64,000 bases of DNA from the NCBI GenBank assembly GCA_949775045.1, contig OX459110.1:12433741-12497740 (forward strand), written 5' to 3'. A model generated the notes under the pieces. It worked only from the letters and a program-made list of their open reading frames with translations. It was not told the DNA's origin and searched no databases. How positions within the stretch are numbered: the first letter of the stretch is position 1; each line of letters opens with the position of its first letter. This document shows, in pieces, positions 44,992 to 55,800 of the stretch. Source of the DNA: Metridium senile (Eukaryota; Cnidaria; Anthozoa; Actiniaria; Metridiidae). A program made the position numbers and the translations under genes.

Positions 44992-46775
44992 TATTATTAT
45001 ATCATAATAGAGCGTATTCGTATAACCCACTTTTAAAATGCAAATGAGTATTATGTGTAAAATAATATGCTAATTAGGTGTGTGTGTTATAAAATGCTTC
45101 AGTGAGTTGCGCTCTCGGTTTCAAATGATCAAAATAAAACATGATTGACAACGAAAACGTTTATAGAAAATTGTATAGATTTACTCGAAACCACTTTTAT
45201 CAATGATTTTCACAGTGGCTTGTGGCTCAAAGAAAAAAAATGAAAGCAAATAGCTACACGCACACCTCATTAACATGTTATTTCACACATATTCTCATTT
45301 GCATTTTAAAAGTGGGTTATAGGAATACACTCTAATAGGTCAGCATCATTGTAATTGAATTGACATGGCATAATTGCAATTTTTTCATAACTATTTTCAA
45401 GATATACCACTGTTATATATTTTGTCATATATCATATCATATTATAAATGCATGAAAAAGAGACTGAAAAAGACTTTACCTTTTAAATTTGCAGTAATAT
45501 GTAATCCTTCCTGTCATAATGGAGTGTGCATCAATAACTCTACACAAGAAAGAGAATGTAAATGTTATATTGGATGGGAAGGACCGCACTGTAATATGTC
45601 TACAGGAGGTGAGATGATAATGCCATCAAATCACTGCTATCATCATACTATATGATGACAATGATAATGATGATAACCATGATGATATCATGGTTATCAT
45701 CATTATCATTGTCATCATTATGAATATAAACATCATCACCATCATCACCATTATCATCAACATCATCATGGCTATCATCATTATCATTGTCATCATTATA
45801 ATCATAAACATCATCATCATCATCATCACCATTATCATCAACATCATCATGGCTATCATCATTATCATTGTCATCATTATGAATATAAACATCATCATCA
45901 TCATCACCATTATCATCAACATCATCATGGCTATCATCATTATCATTGTCATCATTATTATGATCATAAATATCAGCATTGTTATCAAAATCGTTATCAT
46001 CAACTTCACCATTATAATCATCATTATAATCATCATTGTCATCATATTATTGTAATCACCATTCCCATCCATGACAATGTTTTTCATCTTTTAGCAACAA
46101 TTGTTAGTTCAAGAGATGGAGAGGAGGTTCTATTTACCAAGATGAGTGAAGAAACAGATTTACAGGTAAGTAATTAACAAGTGTTGTATAGTTAATTATT
46201 GTTTGATTGGAAGTTGATTGCTGACTGATTGATTGGTTCATTATTGATTGATTGGTTGATTGAAGGAATGATTGATTGATTAATTTGTTGATTGATTAAT
46301 AATTAATTGATTGATTTGTTAATTGATTGATTGATTAATTAAATAATTGATGGGTTAATTAGTATATTGATCACTGATTGATGGCCTGTCTGTCTGTCTG
46401 TCTGACTGACTGACTGACTGACTGACTGACTGACTGACTGACTGACTGACTGACTGACTGACTGACTGACTGACTGACTGACTGACTGACTGACTGACTG
46501 ACTGACTGACAGATAGAATGCAGACCAACAGTCTAATACATGATGATTGATTGATAGATAATTACAATAATTGGCCAAACATCTTTTTTCAGATCCATGA
46601 TCTGTCAGGGTCCAGTTCAGCAGAATCCATATCAGCCCTTGCAGTTGCAATTGGATGCGGTGTTGCTGCAGCAATCGTTGGCACAGCAGCTGTAGCTCTG
46701 GTTGCACGACGAGTCCTGGGTAAAAAGACAACTAATTATGAGCTGTTACGAGAGCCTATCAGACATCGCATGTAA
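40912..46775 (+). CDS. Type I membrane protein: two MANSC and three EGF domains
   Basis: Eight coding exons: 40912-40981, 41746-42135, 42942-43241, 43951-44055, 44331-44432, 45495-45608, 46095-46165 and 46593-46775, giving 444 residues. All ectodomain junctions are phase 1 and the last is phase 0. Residues 1-23 are a signal peptide. MANSC 1 is in exon 2 (CVDACCHEPSCNVAF, CYTVACYSEASC) and MANSC 2 in exon 3 (CMDKCCQTESCDVAF, CYTVECYSDELC). Three single-exon EGF-like domains follow (residues 254-360; CLCDRGFEGKDC, CECAMGHYGKAC, CKCYIGWEGPHC), then a linker. The transmembrane helix is at about 399-422 (VAIGCGVAAAIVGTAAVAL). The cytoplasmic tail contains TTNYELL (Tyr433), a possible YxxL sorting or signalling motif. 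A cell-surface adhesion or recognition role is inferred from the domains only. Confidence 0.9.
41015..41082 (+). repeat. Dispersed repeat end, shared with 59570-59645
   Basis: AATATCTTTATTTAAGGAG, GACGCAATAACC and TTCTAACCTACGACCC recur in inverted orientation at 59570-59645, where the copy ends in (ATTGT)n. This looks like a retroposon tail. Confidence 0.6.
42160..42495. repeat. Split copy of the hammerhead-like palindromic element
   Basis: CCGACGAAGGGCTAAAGCTC then GAAACGTCAGTAAAG lies at 42176-42216. The outer arm ACGGAGTTACAAATTTCATT is at 42463-42492. Located in intron 2 of the two-MANSC gene, 40 bp from the exon 2 donor. Confidence 0.65.
42535..42880. repeat. CAT/ATC-rich simple repeat
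   Basis: Interrupted trinucleotide tract with an internal repeat of ACCATACAGTATTATCGTCA (about 42531 and 42669). Confidence 0.9.
43413..43584. mobile_element. Palindromic MITE, TAGTCCTTTTCACAGTTCCG ends
   Basis: Arms of about 75 bp, loop GCAAAACTATAATTTATCATG, TA at both ends (possible TA target duplication). Lies in intron 3 of the two-MANSC gene. Sister copy at 28630-28787. Confidence 0.88.
44074..44230. mobile_element. hAT-like MITE, CAGGGGCGGATCC ends
   Basis: Terminal inverted repeats CAGGGGCGGATCCAGG/CCTGGATCCGCCCCTG, a terminus widely seen in hAT-type elements. It sits 18 bp after the EGF 1 exon. Confidence 0.8.
44454..44954. mobile_element. MITE with about 80-bp terminal inverted repeats
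   Basis: ATAGACCGATCCAAGGTTAT...GCCGCCATCTTGTAGGGGG...GGGGCGAGCAGTAAATGTATG is mirrored at the right end. The left end is only 21 bp after the EGF 2 exon donor. Confidence 0.88.
45008..45334. mobile_element. MITE with TAGAGCGTATTCGTATAACC ends
   Basis: Inverted ends include CCCACTTTTAAAATGCAAATG, with TA at each boundary. In intron 5 of the two-MANSC gene. Confidence 0.82.
45650..46070. repeat. CAT-rich simple repeat with about 100-bp higher order
   Basis: The segment GGCTATCATCATTATCATTG recurs at about 45769, 45851 and 45929 within a (CAT)n tract in intron 6 of the two-MANSC gene. Confidence 0.92.
46190..46511. repeat. (ATTG)n tract followed by (CTGA)n microsatellite
   Basis: Interrupted GATTGATT repeats, then about 28 perfect CTGA units (46402-46511). 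Intron 7 of the two-MANSC gene. Confidence 0.97.
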
Positions 46776-49358
46776 TATATTGGACGAGATGTGCATCTAT
46801 TATAAAATAGTGTTGCATCGATCACACATTGTGTTAAAATATATATACCTTGATCCTTTGTGGTACAGAATAACTTTAAATAATCTTTTTTTATTTATAG
46901 ATTAATAGAATTAACTTAAAGAAGGTATATTAGAGTGGTATTATATACAAATTATACAATTTCAAGTGCATCACTTGGTACAATTTTTACTAGGCTCTGT
47001 CTCCAGTTGTGGTGGCTTTAAGTGGGGCCGGAGGATCGTGTGTGCAAGTACGAAGCCACCATGGTTGGGGAACTGCGTATAGATTTTTACTTATTGACCT
47101 CTTATCTTAATGGTAAGCTTAGAGCAAGATTGCTTTATAAAACAAAATGCAAATATGTAATATGGACTTATAAGCATAACACAGAAAATTAAATATAAGA
47201 ATTAAATATTAAAATCTATAAAATGTACATTATTAAAGCTATCAAGATTTTTCAGCAAAATAAATAAAATACATCACTGGGGCATTATCATATGGTCTTC
47301 ATACTTTTTGATATAAAGTAAATACTAATAATGTTAATAACTTAAAGTAATGAGAATCTAACATAAATTATGTCATATTTGCCTTTATCCTTGCCTAACT
47401 GAGAACTTAATATACACTTGATTGAAATATGGCGACCATGCAATAACTTGAATTGCCACTTAATTGTTTTGGACTAGCATCTCATTGTGTGCATGTGAAT
47501 AATGTATTTCATATATTATCACATTCTAGTTGGTTTAGACAATTATTTTTCCAATGTGTTTGCTTAAAAGTTGATCCAGCATTTCCCTAGCTGGTGTAAA
47601 TATATTTAATTTGGGCATGCATGGCTGAAAATATAAATCAAAGTATTGTATGTATTACAAAGGATCAAGGTAAAATGATATGTTCTTTTCTGATTGGTTC
47701 TCTGGCAATATAATCATGTATTTTTATATTCAATATCACACTAAGTCAGTTTCCTCTACCTTCCCCAACCCCACCCTGCCATGCAATGCCACGTCGCAGC
47801 TTGGCACACCCAAATATTTAAAATCAAGGAAAGATTTGCAATGGATATGGAGGGGTGATTTCTTTTGTCTGATTGCAATGGTCACTATAAATAATCACTT
47901 GAATCTGCACTTGTTCGGTAATCAAATCCAAATACTACAAATGTAGCGTAAGGGACTGGTCATAAAGTATAAGGGGGGGGGGGGGGTGAGCCGGAAAATT
48001 CAGAATTCCCATTGGATGACTTTAATTGGCCCACCCTTTAGTCTATGCATAGTACAAGTAGCCCAACCCTATATAATGCACAACAATGTCCCCCAAATAC
48101 CCAGAGTGTATTGCTTGATTTTTCTATGCCTTCCCCTTTTTTCATGCTCAAAAATCATGGCCCACCCCACCTTTTTTTCCACCTAAGAAAACCAAATGCA
48201 CTTGAATTGGATATCCTTTTTGAAATAGGTATTTTTCTATCATCAGAAAATAAACAAGGATGGAAATCATTCAAGTAAAAGAAGACAATATTAAGACGTA
48301 CTTGCACATATGTGCATTGGTAATCTCAAGTATTTATACAATTTTGCATGGGCTAATCTTTTATAAAACACTCATTTTTTTCAAGTTTATTTATAAACAT
48401 ATTTTTGATAATGGCTTTCTATAAACTGACATACAGATACAAATTGATAAACTTTTTGTCTTGTAAAACTAAAAAAAACGGATTGTTTTTAATTTTAACC
48501 TTGAATTATTAAAATAGGTTTAATAGTTTAAATTGATAACATATAACTTAAATCATATTAAGAATATTAGAATAAACGTTTATTAAGTCGTTTGAAGGTT
48601 TCAAAACTTCTGAATTCTGGAATATACTTTTCAAATCTTTTACATTAAAATTATTGTGTTAAAAATAAAGTTTTGATTCAGTTCTAAATTAATATGTTAA
48701 ACAATTTAACACGTGCAAATTTAATATGGTTGTAAAGAATCGAGTAATTACGAACGGAAAAACTTCTATTATTATTTCTTTATTGTTTTAACAAATTAGT
48801 GATAATTAATATTTATGAAAAAGAAATGACAATAAAGTGATTTTATATTTATATTCTAAAGAATAAAATAAGCTATTTTTAGACTTCTATTTATGGTAAC
48901 AATGGATAGATATAAAGCAAAGCGACCCCGAACTGAACGAACAAACGAAAACAACACCAAAGAGTATCAAATACCGGGAGTAAAACGTATTATTGTCTCA
49001 ATAATATTTTCAACTAACCTTTGAGAGTTGTATCCAGTTGTTTTATAGCAAAATAAGTGTTTAAATTCAGCAAAATGTACAGTTTAAAGCAGCGAAAACC
49101 AACTCCGTTGGTGACTCTTCGAGAATAGCTGGCTGCCCTGGAGAAGCGGGCGCACGCGGCGTTTGAGGGGGCAAAAGCGCGGGAAAGTCCCAGTCCTGCT
49201 CTAATATTTCCACAGGAAGCCCGTTTGAATCGAGAATTTCGGAGGGGAATAAAACTTCTTCAACGCAGTCAAGAGGTTTCATATTTTAATGAACACAACA
49301 CTTTCCAATAGTTTATCTGTATTCCTAACTATTGTTTAATAGTTACTTTATCTGTCTT
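46776..49358. other. Intergenic, no gene recognised
   Basis: AT-rich. A minus-strand frame at 49067-49282 (71 codons, acidic and proline-containing) lacks splice partners and includes a CACAGGAAGCCCG word, so I do not call it. Confidence 0.4.
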
Positions 49359-50048
49359 CTAAGTACAAGACTGCATTTTAGATTCGACAGTGCTTGGCTT
49401 GATCACTGGTCCCAGGATATTGCTTATCTTTGCTACCGCGACACCAAACTTTTTGAACAGACAAATAAGCTCAATTTGGACATCGGTCAGTTTTGGCTCG
49501 GGGCAGTCTTTTAGGTATTCATCCACCTTGTCCATGGTCAACTTTAAGCTGTTGGCAATGTAGAGCTTGTAATATCCTTGCTGACCCATCCTAAGAATTT
49601 AACAATAGAGGATGATGATGATGATCGCAGTGATGATGGTGATAATGATAAGGACGCTGGGGATAAGTATCACAGCGGTGATGTTAAATGTGGTGGTGAT
49701 GATAGCAGTAATGATGATAACAATGGTGACGCTTTTGTGCAAACGAAGCATCGATTTGTTGTAAAAATATTCACAAATTCCGAGCAAAGCACCGAAAGAT
49801 GCTACGTACCGCTTAACGATAGAAATCACATTTGAATTTTCGCTGAATCGAGGTTATCCCTGTACAAATGTGCCTTTTGTACAAACAGTGCAGCGGTGCC
49901 AGATATAACACGAAAACTGCATGGAGTATTTAGATAGCATTACTTACTTGCAAGCCTTGTACTGGATTGAATTAACAGGAACAACTTTCTGAGCGACGCA
50001 AAACTGGTACTGGAAAACCAGAACGATCAAAAACACCAAGAACTTCAT
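49359..50048 (-). CDS. Small secreted protein, unknown family
   Basis: Two coding exons, 50048-49948 and 49590-49359, joined in phase 2 (donor AA-GTAAGT, acceptor TTCTTAG), giving 110 residues. Residues 1-19 are a clear signal peptide (MKFLVFLIVLVFQYQFCVA). The mature part is short, predicted helical, with four cysteines (CKMGQQGYYKLY, DCPEPKL, ELICLFKKFG, KMQSCT at the end). The look is faintly like small helical secreted proteins such as saposin- or secretoglobin-type folds, but cysteine number and spacing do not settle it. It is on the strand opposite the cluster. Confidence 0.75.
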
Positions 50049-50461
50049 GTTTATCCGATCAGCTTGAAATAGAAAGAAACACTAGTACTCATGAAAATAT
50101 CCTTCTTCAATGATTTTTTTCTTTAATTTACGTATTTTTCCTGTTATTTCTCCCATCTCCCTGTCTATAGTATCTTAAAATGCTTCCCTCCACACAAAAT
50201 AAAACTAACCCTCGATCCTCTTCTCCCATCAAAAATGAAAATAGAAAGACAAAACTAAAAGGTAAAAGAACAATTATAAAAATAGCATGACAAATCTATA
50301 ACTATAACAAAACTAATGTATTCCTTTTGAATTGCTTGAAAAACCTTTTAAATTAAATTTAAAAAAAATTGAATTAAAATTATTCCTAACAGAAAGTAGT
50401 TTCGTACCTTACGAGTTTCCCGTCTAACTGGTAACCTTCCTGATCGAAATGGCACTAGAAA

Positions 50462-50745
50462 CTGAGTGAGCTATATCTATAGTTACTTTAATATAGACTA
50501 GCTTACCAGTTGAGTACTTAAATAATCGTTTTATTGACTCAATATGTAAAAAATGTCTCGAATGTTTGCAGAATAAAAGACAGAGTGAGCTATACTCTAT
50601 AGTTAGTTTATATAGTATAGTGTAGCTACACCAGTCGAGTCCTTAAACAATCATTTTATTGACTCAATATGTAAAAAGATCAAGTGTCAACCCCAAGAAA
50701 CCAATTTTTGAAGTCTCGAATGTTTGCAGAATAAAAAACAGACAC
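50462..50745. repeat. Tandem duplication, about 120-160 bp
   Basis: Two copies share GAGTGAGCTATA, TTTTATTGACTCAATATGTA and TCTCGAATGTTTGCAGAATA. The second copy has an extra 35-bp segment. Confidence 0.88.
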
Positions 50746-50792
50746 TTGAACCTTGCAATTGAAAACGAAATTAAACCATGCACCACGAAATA

Positions 50793-50964
50793 CAGGGGCG
50801 TGCGGATCCTGAACTTTGTCAGGGGGTGTCCCAATTGCAAATGAAGGGCTCTTAAGGCCGGTTAGGGGGTGTCCGGTCTTAAATAAAATAGATGTAATTG
50901 CAGTACTAGGGGGTGTCCGGTGCTTGAAAGGACACCCCCTAGATCCGATCCGCCGGCGCCCCTG
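50793..50964. mobile_element. hAT-like MITE (CAGGGGCG ends)
   Basis: Ends CAGGGGCGTGCGGATCC and CGGCGCCCCTG. The interior (CCCAATTGCAAATGAAGGG, GGTGTCCGGT, TTAAATAAAATAG) is shared with 60952-61091. Confidence 0.8.
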
Positions 50965-52608
50965 AAATAAAAAGTGATCGTTTAAATGTATGCGGTAACT
51001 CAGTAGTAAATCAACTTGGTTTCCTTTGATCCTCCCTCCTTTTTCTCCCCTTACACAACACTAATAATACAAGTCAAAACTATTGACCAATAAATGCTAG
51101 CAAAACACGTTTATTTACACTGAGTATTAAGTAGTTATATTACCAAACAAATTTAGAAACAGGTGCAAAGTCGAGATTTGAGTTGTCAGTTATATAGACG
51201 ACCATGAACATACTCAATGTCGTCAGTACGAATGACAAAACATACAAGTGTCTACCTCAATGTGTTATTACAAGTAACACTCAGGTGGAAATAACTGCGA
51301 TAAAAACGACCCTTATGTCCAATAAATGCAGTGGACTGCGTTTTTAAACTTCAAAGTTTCTAAGGAAATAGTTGGAAAACTGTTTGAGATTTTAATGATA
51401 AGGATGATGGTGATAATTATCGCCGCGATGACGATGATGATAATAATATAATAACTTTTTTAATGTCTCAATCTTCTAGCTGGACGCAGTGCGCCCTACT
51501 AATCAGTCCGGATCAGTCACCAAATTTGGCCACCGTGGTTTGTTGTGGTATTTGAGAAACCAAAACAGTAGAACAGCCAATCAGAGCACGTTTTTAGTTT
51601 ATGACGTCACACCTTCATGAACGCTAACCGGCCCACAACTAAAATCTAAATGGCGCCCGAAATTGTTTACGACTGAGAAGAAGTTTGATCATCTTCTTCA
51701 TGACAACGGATGTGAGAAACATGCAAATTATTCCATAACTGAAGTATTCTTACGTCAGATCTTCAAATTTCCATTTGTATCTCACTTTGTCTTTGCATGC
51801 AACGACATCGTATTTCAGAACGCGATGTATATATCGAGTGAAAGTTTAGTAAGGTTATATGAAGACATTTTGACATTCTGCTCTTGAAATGGAAACCCAC
51901 ATGAACTGTTTGTATCTTCTGTTTACGCTTTAGTCTATATTTCCTTTGTACAACAAAACAGTTTAAACTACAAGAAATAGAATGTTTGGGACTGCCTGAA
52001 GGTAACCATTTAAAACAAATAAATAATAAATAAATTGTCGTTCTTAGAGATTGTTTTATATTGTATTGTTTTATTCAAGTAATTGATATTGTTTTCTGAT
52101 TCTCTGTGTAAAAATTAAGACATTTGTAATCAACACATTTGTAATCACTGTCAGAGTCTGTGGAGCTAGTACAAGGGCAATCAGAGTCACGTTATGCTTT
52201 CCCCATACAACAGGGACTTTATATATGAAGTAAAACTCTTGCCATTTCCTTTCGCCTTACGTGATCTCTGTGCTATTTTTCGGCATTTGTGACATAGAAA
52301 CGGCGGGTGTACATCAGGGAGACATAAATTCAGTTTAGATTACAGATGTCATCACATTCAGTCTTCAAAACAGAAGCTTTGACTTTTCTGGAATCGTCAC
52401 GTACGTTTGATCTACATATTCAACAACGGTCTTCAAGATATTCATAATGTGAGCTTTGACTTTCTGAAAGAGAGCAAGCAGAAACATATTGGTTAAAACA
52501 GACAAAATATACACATGCCTGCACTGATTCAAGTGTCAAATCTCTATAGCAGAAGTTATACTCCATAGTTCTACATAGTGATATATATGCATGTAGCTAT
52601 TCACGAAA

Positions 52609-52781
52609 TGTAATAAGACGGTAAACTCGTTTGTTTGTTGGTTTCTTTTACTTTAACTTAGACTTCGAAGTACATGTGCCAACGATTGAACTACAAAACA
52701 ACATGGCCGCCATCTGCGGGGGTCACCCTGTATAAAAGGGCTACTAAGGGGGGGGTGGGACAATAAGCACGTATTACAACA
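52609..52781 (-). repeat. 3' LTR of the gypsy element
   Basis: 173 bp, TGTAATAAGACGG to TATTACAACA on the plus strand. Contains a TATAAAAGG word on the plus strand, antisense to the element. Confidence 0.95.
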
Positions 52782-52833
52782 TCTCCCCCCTTAACTAACA
52801 AGTTACAATTATCAACAAAATAATGTCACTTAT

Positions 52834-55800
52834 TCAACAAGAGTCAATAAGTCTTTCAGGTTTCCTGACAACTCTTCCTGATTTGGTGGTGACAACTGAA
52901 CCACTGGGTTGAAGGTCAGGTTGTTTCATCTGTTCGTCTGAAACCAAGGAGGGTTGCGGCTTCATCGGTAGACTTGAACTCATAGGCATAGAACTCATGG
53001 GAACTGTTGACAGTTTTGGTAGATCCATTGGTAGATCTAGTGGCGTAGATATGATTTGACGTCTATTTCTGCGAAATACGCTGCCTCTCTCGTCTTTCAC
53101 CAGATACGATCTTGGAAGCACTTCAGCTTTTCTCCATTGCTTTTCTCTCCCTGGTCGAATCCTGACTTTGGCACCTGGTTCTAAGGGTGGCAAGTCTTTG
53201 CTGTTCTGGTTGTAATAAGCTGTAGCTTTGTCTTGACGTGTTCTGAGTGTTTTAACAACTGTGTCAGGGTTCACTGGTTGAGGAAGCAACAGTCTCTTGT
53301 GAGTTGGTAGCATAGTGCGTGTTCTTCGGCTCATTAACAGCTGGACCGGCGATAGACCAATGTCTTCGAACGGCGTATTACGGTATTTGAGAAGGCCCTC
53401 AAATGGATCCTTGCCATCAGCGTCAGCTTTCTTAAGGATTCGTTTCGCTGTCTGTACAGCTTTCTCAGCTGCCCCATTGGACTGGGGATATTCCGGAGAA
53501 CTGGTAGTATGCTTAAAACCCCATTCTTTTGCAAACACTTTAAATTGATGCGTACTGTCAAATAGGTTCCTAGTATTACTGTATTGCGAACCATTGTCGC
53601 TGATAACTTCTTGAGGTATCCCATAACGAGCAAAAATCTTCTTCAGGTTGTTGATAAGACATGTCGCAGTGCTTTGACGTAGCAGTTCTATTTCAAAGTA
53701 TTTGGAGTAGAAATCAGTCACTACCACGTAGGTGTGTCCACCGTAATCAAAGAGATCCGTACCAACAATTTGCCACGGGAGGCCAGGAATATCATGTGGT
53801 TTAAGTGTTTCCTTTTGCTGTTGATTCCTGAAAGCATTGCAGATTCCACATGATCGCACTCTATCTTTGACCTGTGAACTCATACCTGGCCAGAAAACAT
53901 AGTCCCTAGCGTAGGATAAACTCTTTGACTCACCCATGTGGGCACCATGAATTTCATCGAGCACTTCACCTCTCATAGCTCGTGGTACAACAATTCGATC
54001 AGACTTGAACAGCAATCCGTCTTCGACGCTGAGCTCCTCTCTGTAACTAAAATATTCTCTAGCTAATTCATCAACCACTTCTTTGTCCGAGGGCCATCCA
54101 TTAACAACATAATCCATTACTACTTGGGTGGTTTCATCACAATTGGTGTAGGATTTAAACTTAGACAGGGAATCATTGTCCAGTCCTAAGTTGTCTATTA
54201 AGTTCACTTGTATCTCCTCCTCGTCAGTGCTGGTCGGTTCGGCTATGTCTACAGGTGCTCTACTTAAGCAGTCAGAAAGGACTTGTTGCTTACCGGGAAC
54301 ATACCGGACATTCAGATCATACTTAGTAAGCTTGAGGAGCATCCGTTGTAGTCTTGGAGGGGCTTCGTTAAGCGGTTTCTTGAAAATTGCCTCCAGAGGT
54401 TTATGATCCGTTTCTACAATAACTTTCCGACCATAAAGGTAAGTGTGGAACTTCTGTACTCCCCAGGCAATAGCGAGTAATTCTCTTTCAATGTTTGCAT
54501 AATGTTTCTCTGAGTTAGTGAGTGTCCTTGATCCGTATGCTATGGGTTTTCCTTCTTGCATTACTACTGCCCCTAGGCCAGTGCTGCTGGCATCGGCATT
54601 TAAAACAGTCTGTTTATTAGTGTCAAAATAAGAGAGAACAGGTGAGCTGCTGATAACACGTTTGAGCTGTGCAAAAGCATTCTGTTGGGGTGTATCCCAC
54701 ACAAAAACGGTGTCTTTCTGCAGCAGCTGCGAGATGGGTCCCTGAATCTCTGCTTTGTTCTGGATGAACTTATCAAGGTAGTTCACAGTTCCTAAAATTC
54801 GCTGTACTCCTTCTTTATCGGTTGGTGGTGGCATGTCTATAATGGCCTTGATCTTCTCAGGATCTGGCTGTAGGCCTTGTGAAGTAAGCCTATGGCCAAC
54901 ATACCTAACTTCATCTACTCTAAGTTTCACTTTGCTTGGGTTAAACTTTAATCCGACTTCTTTACTTCGTTCCAACACCTGTGACAGCTTTTCATTCATT
55001 TCCTTCTCGTCTTTGGCATGTATTAGAAAGTCATCTACTATGATCTCTACGGGTACTCCTTCGAAGAGCCTTTCCATCTCCCTCTGATAGATCTCTGGTG
55101 CTGGGGCAATACCGAACGGGAGCCTGCAGAACCGATACCTTCCCCACGGTGTGTTAAATGTAAGTAATTTTGAGCTTGCTTCATCGACGGGTAGCTGCCA
55201 AAATCCACTACATGCATCTAGCGTTGAAAATTTAACAGTATTAGTAAGTTTATTGGCAACTTCTTCAATGGTAACCATAGGGTGGTGTACACGTTTCAGT
55301 GCAGTGTTAAGATCTCTAGGATCAATGCATATTCTAACTTCATCTTTGGTGGGCTGGCCTTTCCCTTTTCCTTGTCTTTTGTCTACTACTAACATTGAGC
55401 TCACCCATGGGGTATGCTCCTGTTCTTTAACAATGATCCCATCCTGTTCCATCTCTAACAGCTTTTCTTGAACTGGCTCAAGCAGTGAAATAGGCAACTT
55501 TCTTGGTGGGTGGATAACTGGGGATACTGACTCATCAATTTCCAAACTAATTTCATGTGGTAGTCTACCAGGTTTACTACTGAAACAATCTTGAAAGTTT
55601 GTTAGCACTGGGTCTGTTGTGATAGGGTCTGGAAGAATATCCTGGTTTTGCTGTGGTTTGGATACTGTCGGTGTAGATTGAATCAAATCTAAGTTCATAA
55701 ACTTTAACACTTCTAGGTCAAGGCAAGCATTACAGCTCAACAAAGGTGAGAAATCACCCTGCACAACTAAATATAACAGATCAATCTTACGACACTTGTA

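Noticed and set aside
45626..46087. Met/Ile-rich frames on both strands (also 35516-35822 and 42508-42867)
   Set aside because: Products of CAT/GAT simple repeats.
49067..49282. 71-codon acidic minus-strand frame after the small secreted gene
   Set aside because: No splice partner, no signal peptide, and it contains a repeat-type CACAGGAAGCCCG word; composition alone is not enough.
51663..51887. 74-codon frame beside the inverted arm
   Set aside because: Coding-like composition but no supporting domain, splice site or partner; may be a remnant of the older element.
53315..55471. Plus-strand frames antisense to gag-pol
   Set aside because: Shadow frames of the intact minus-strand polyprotein.
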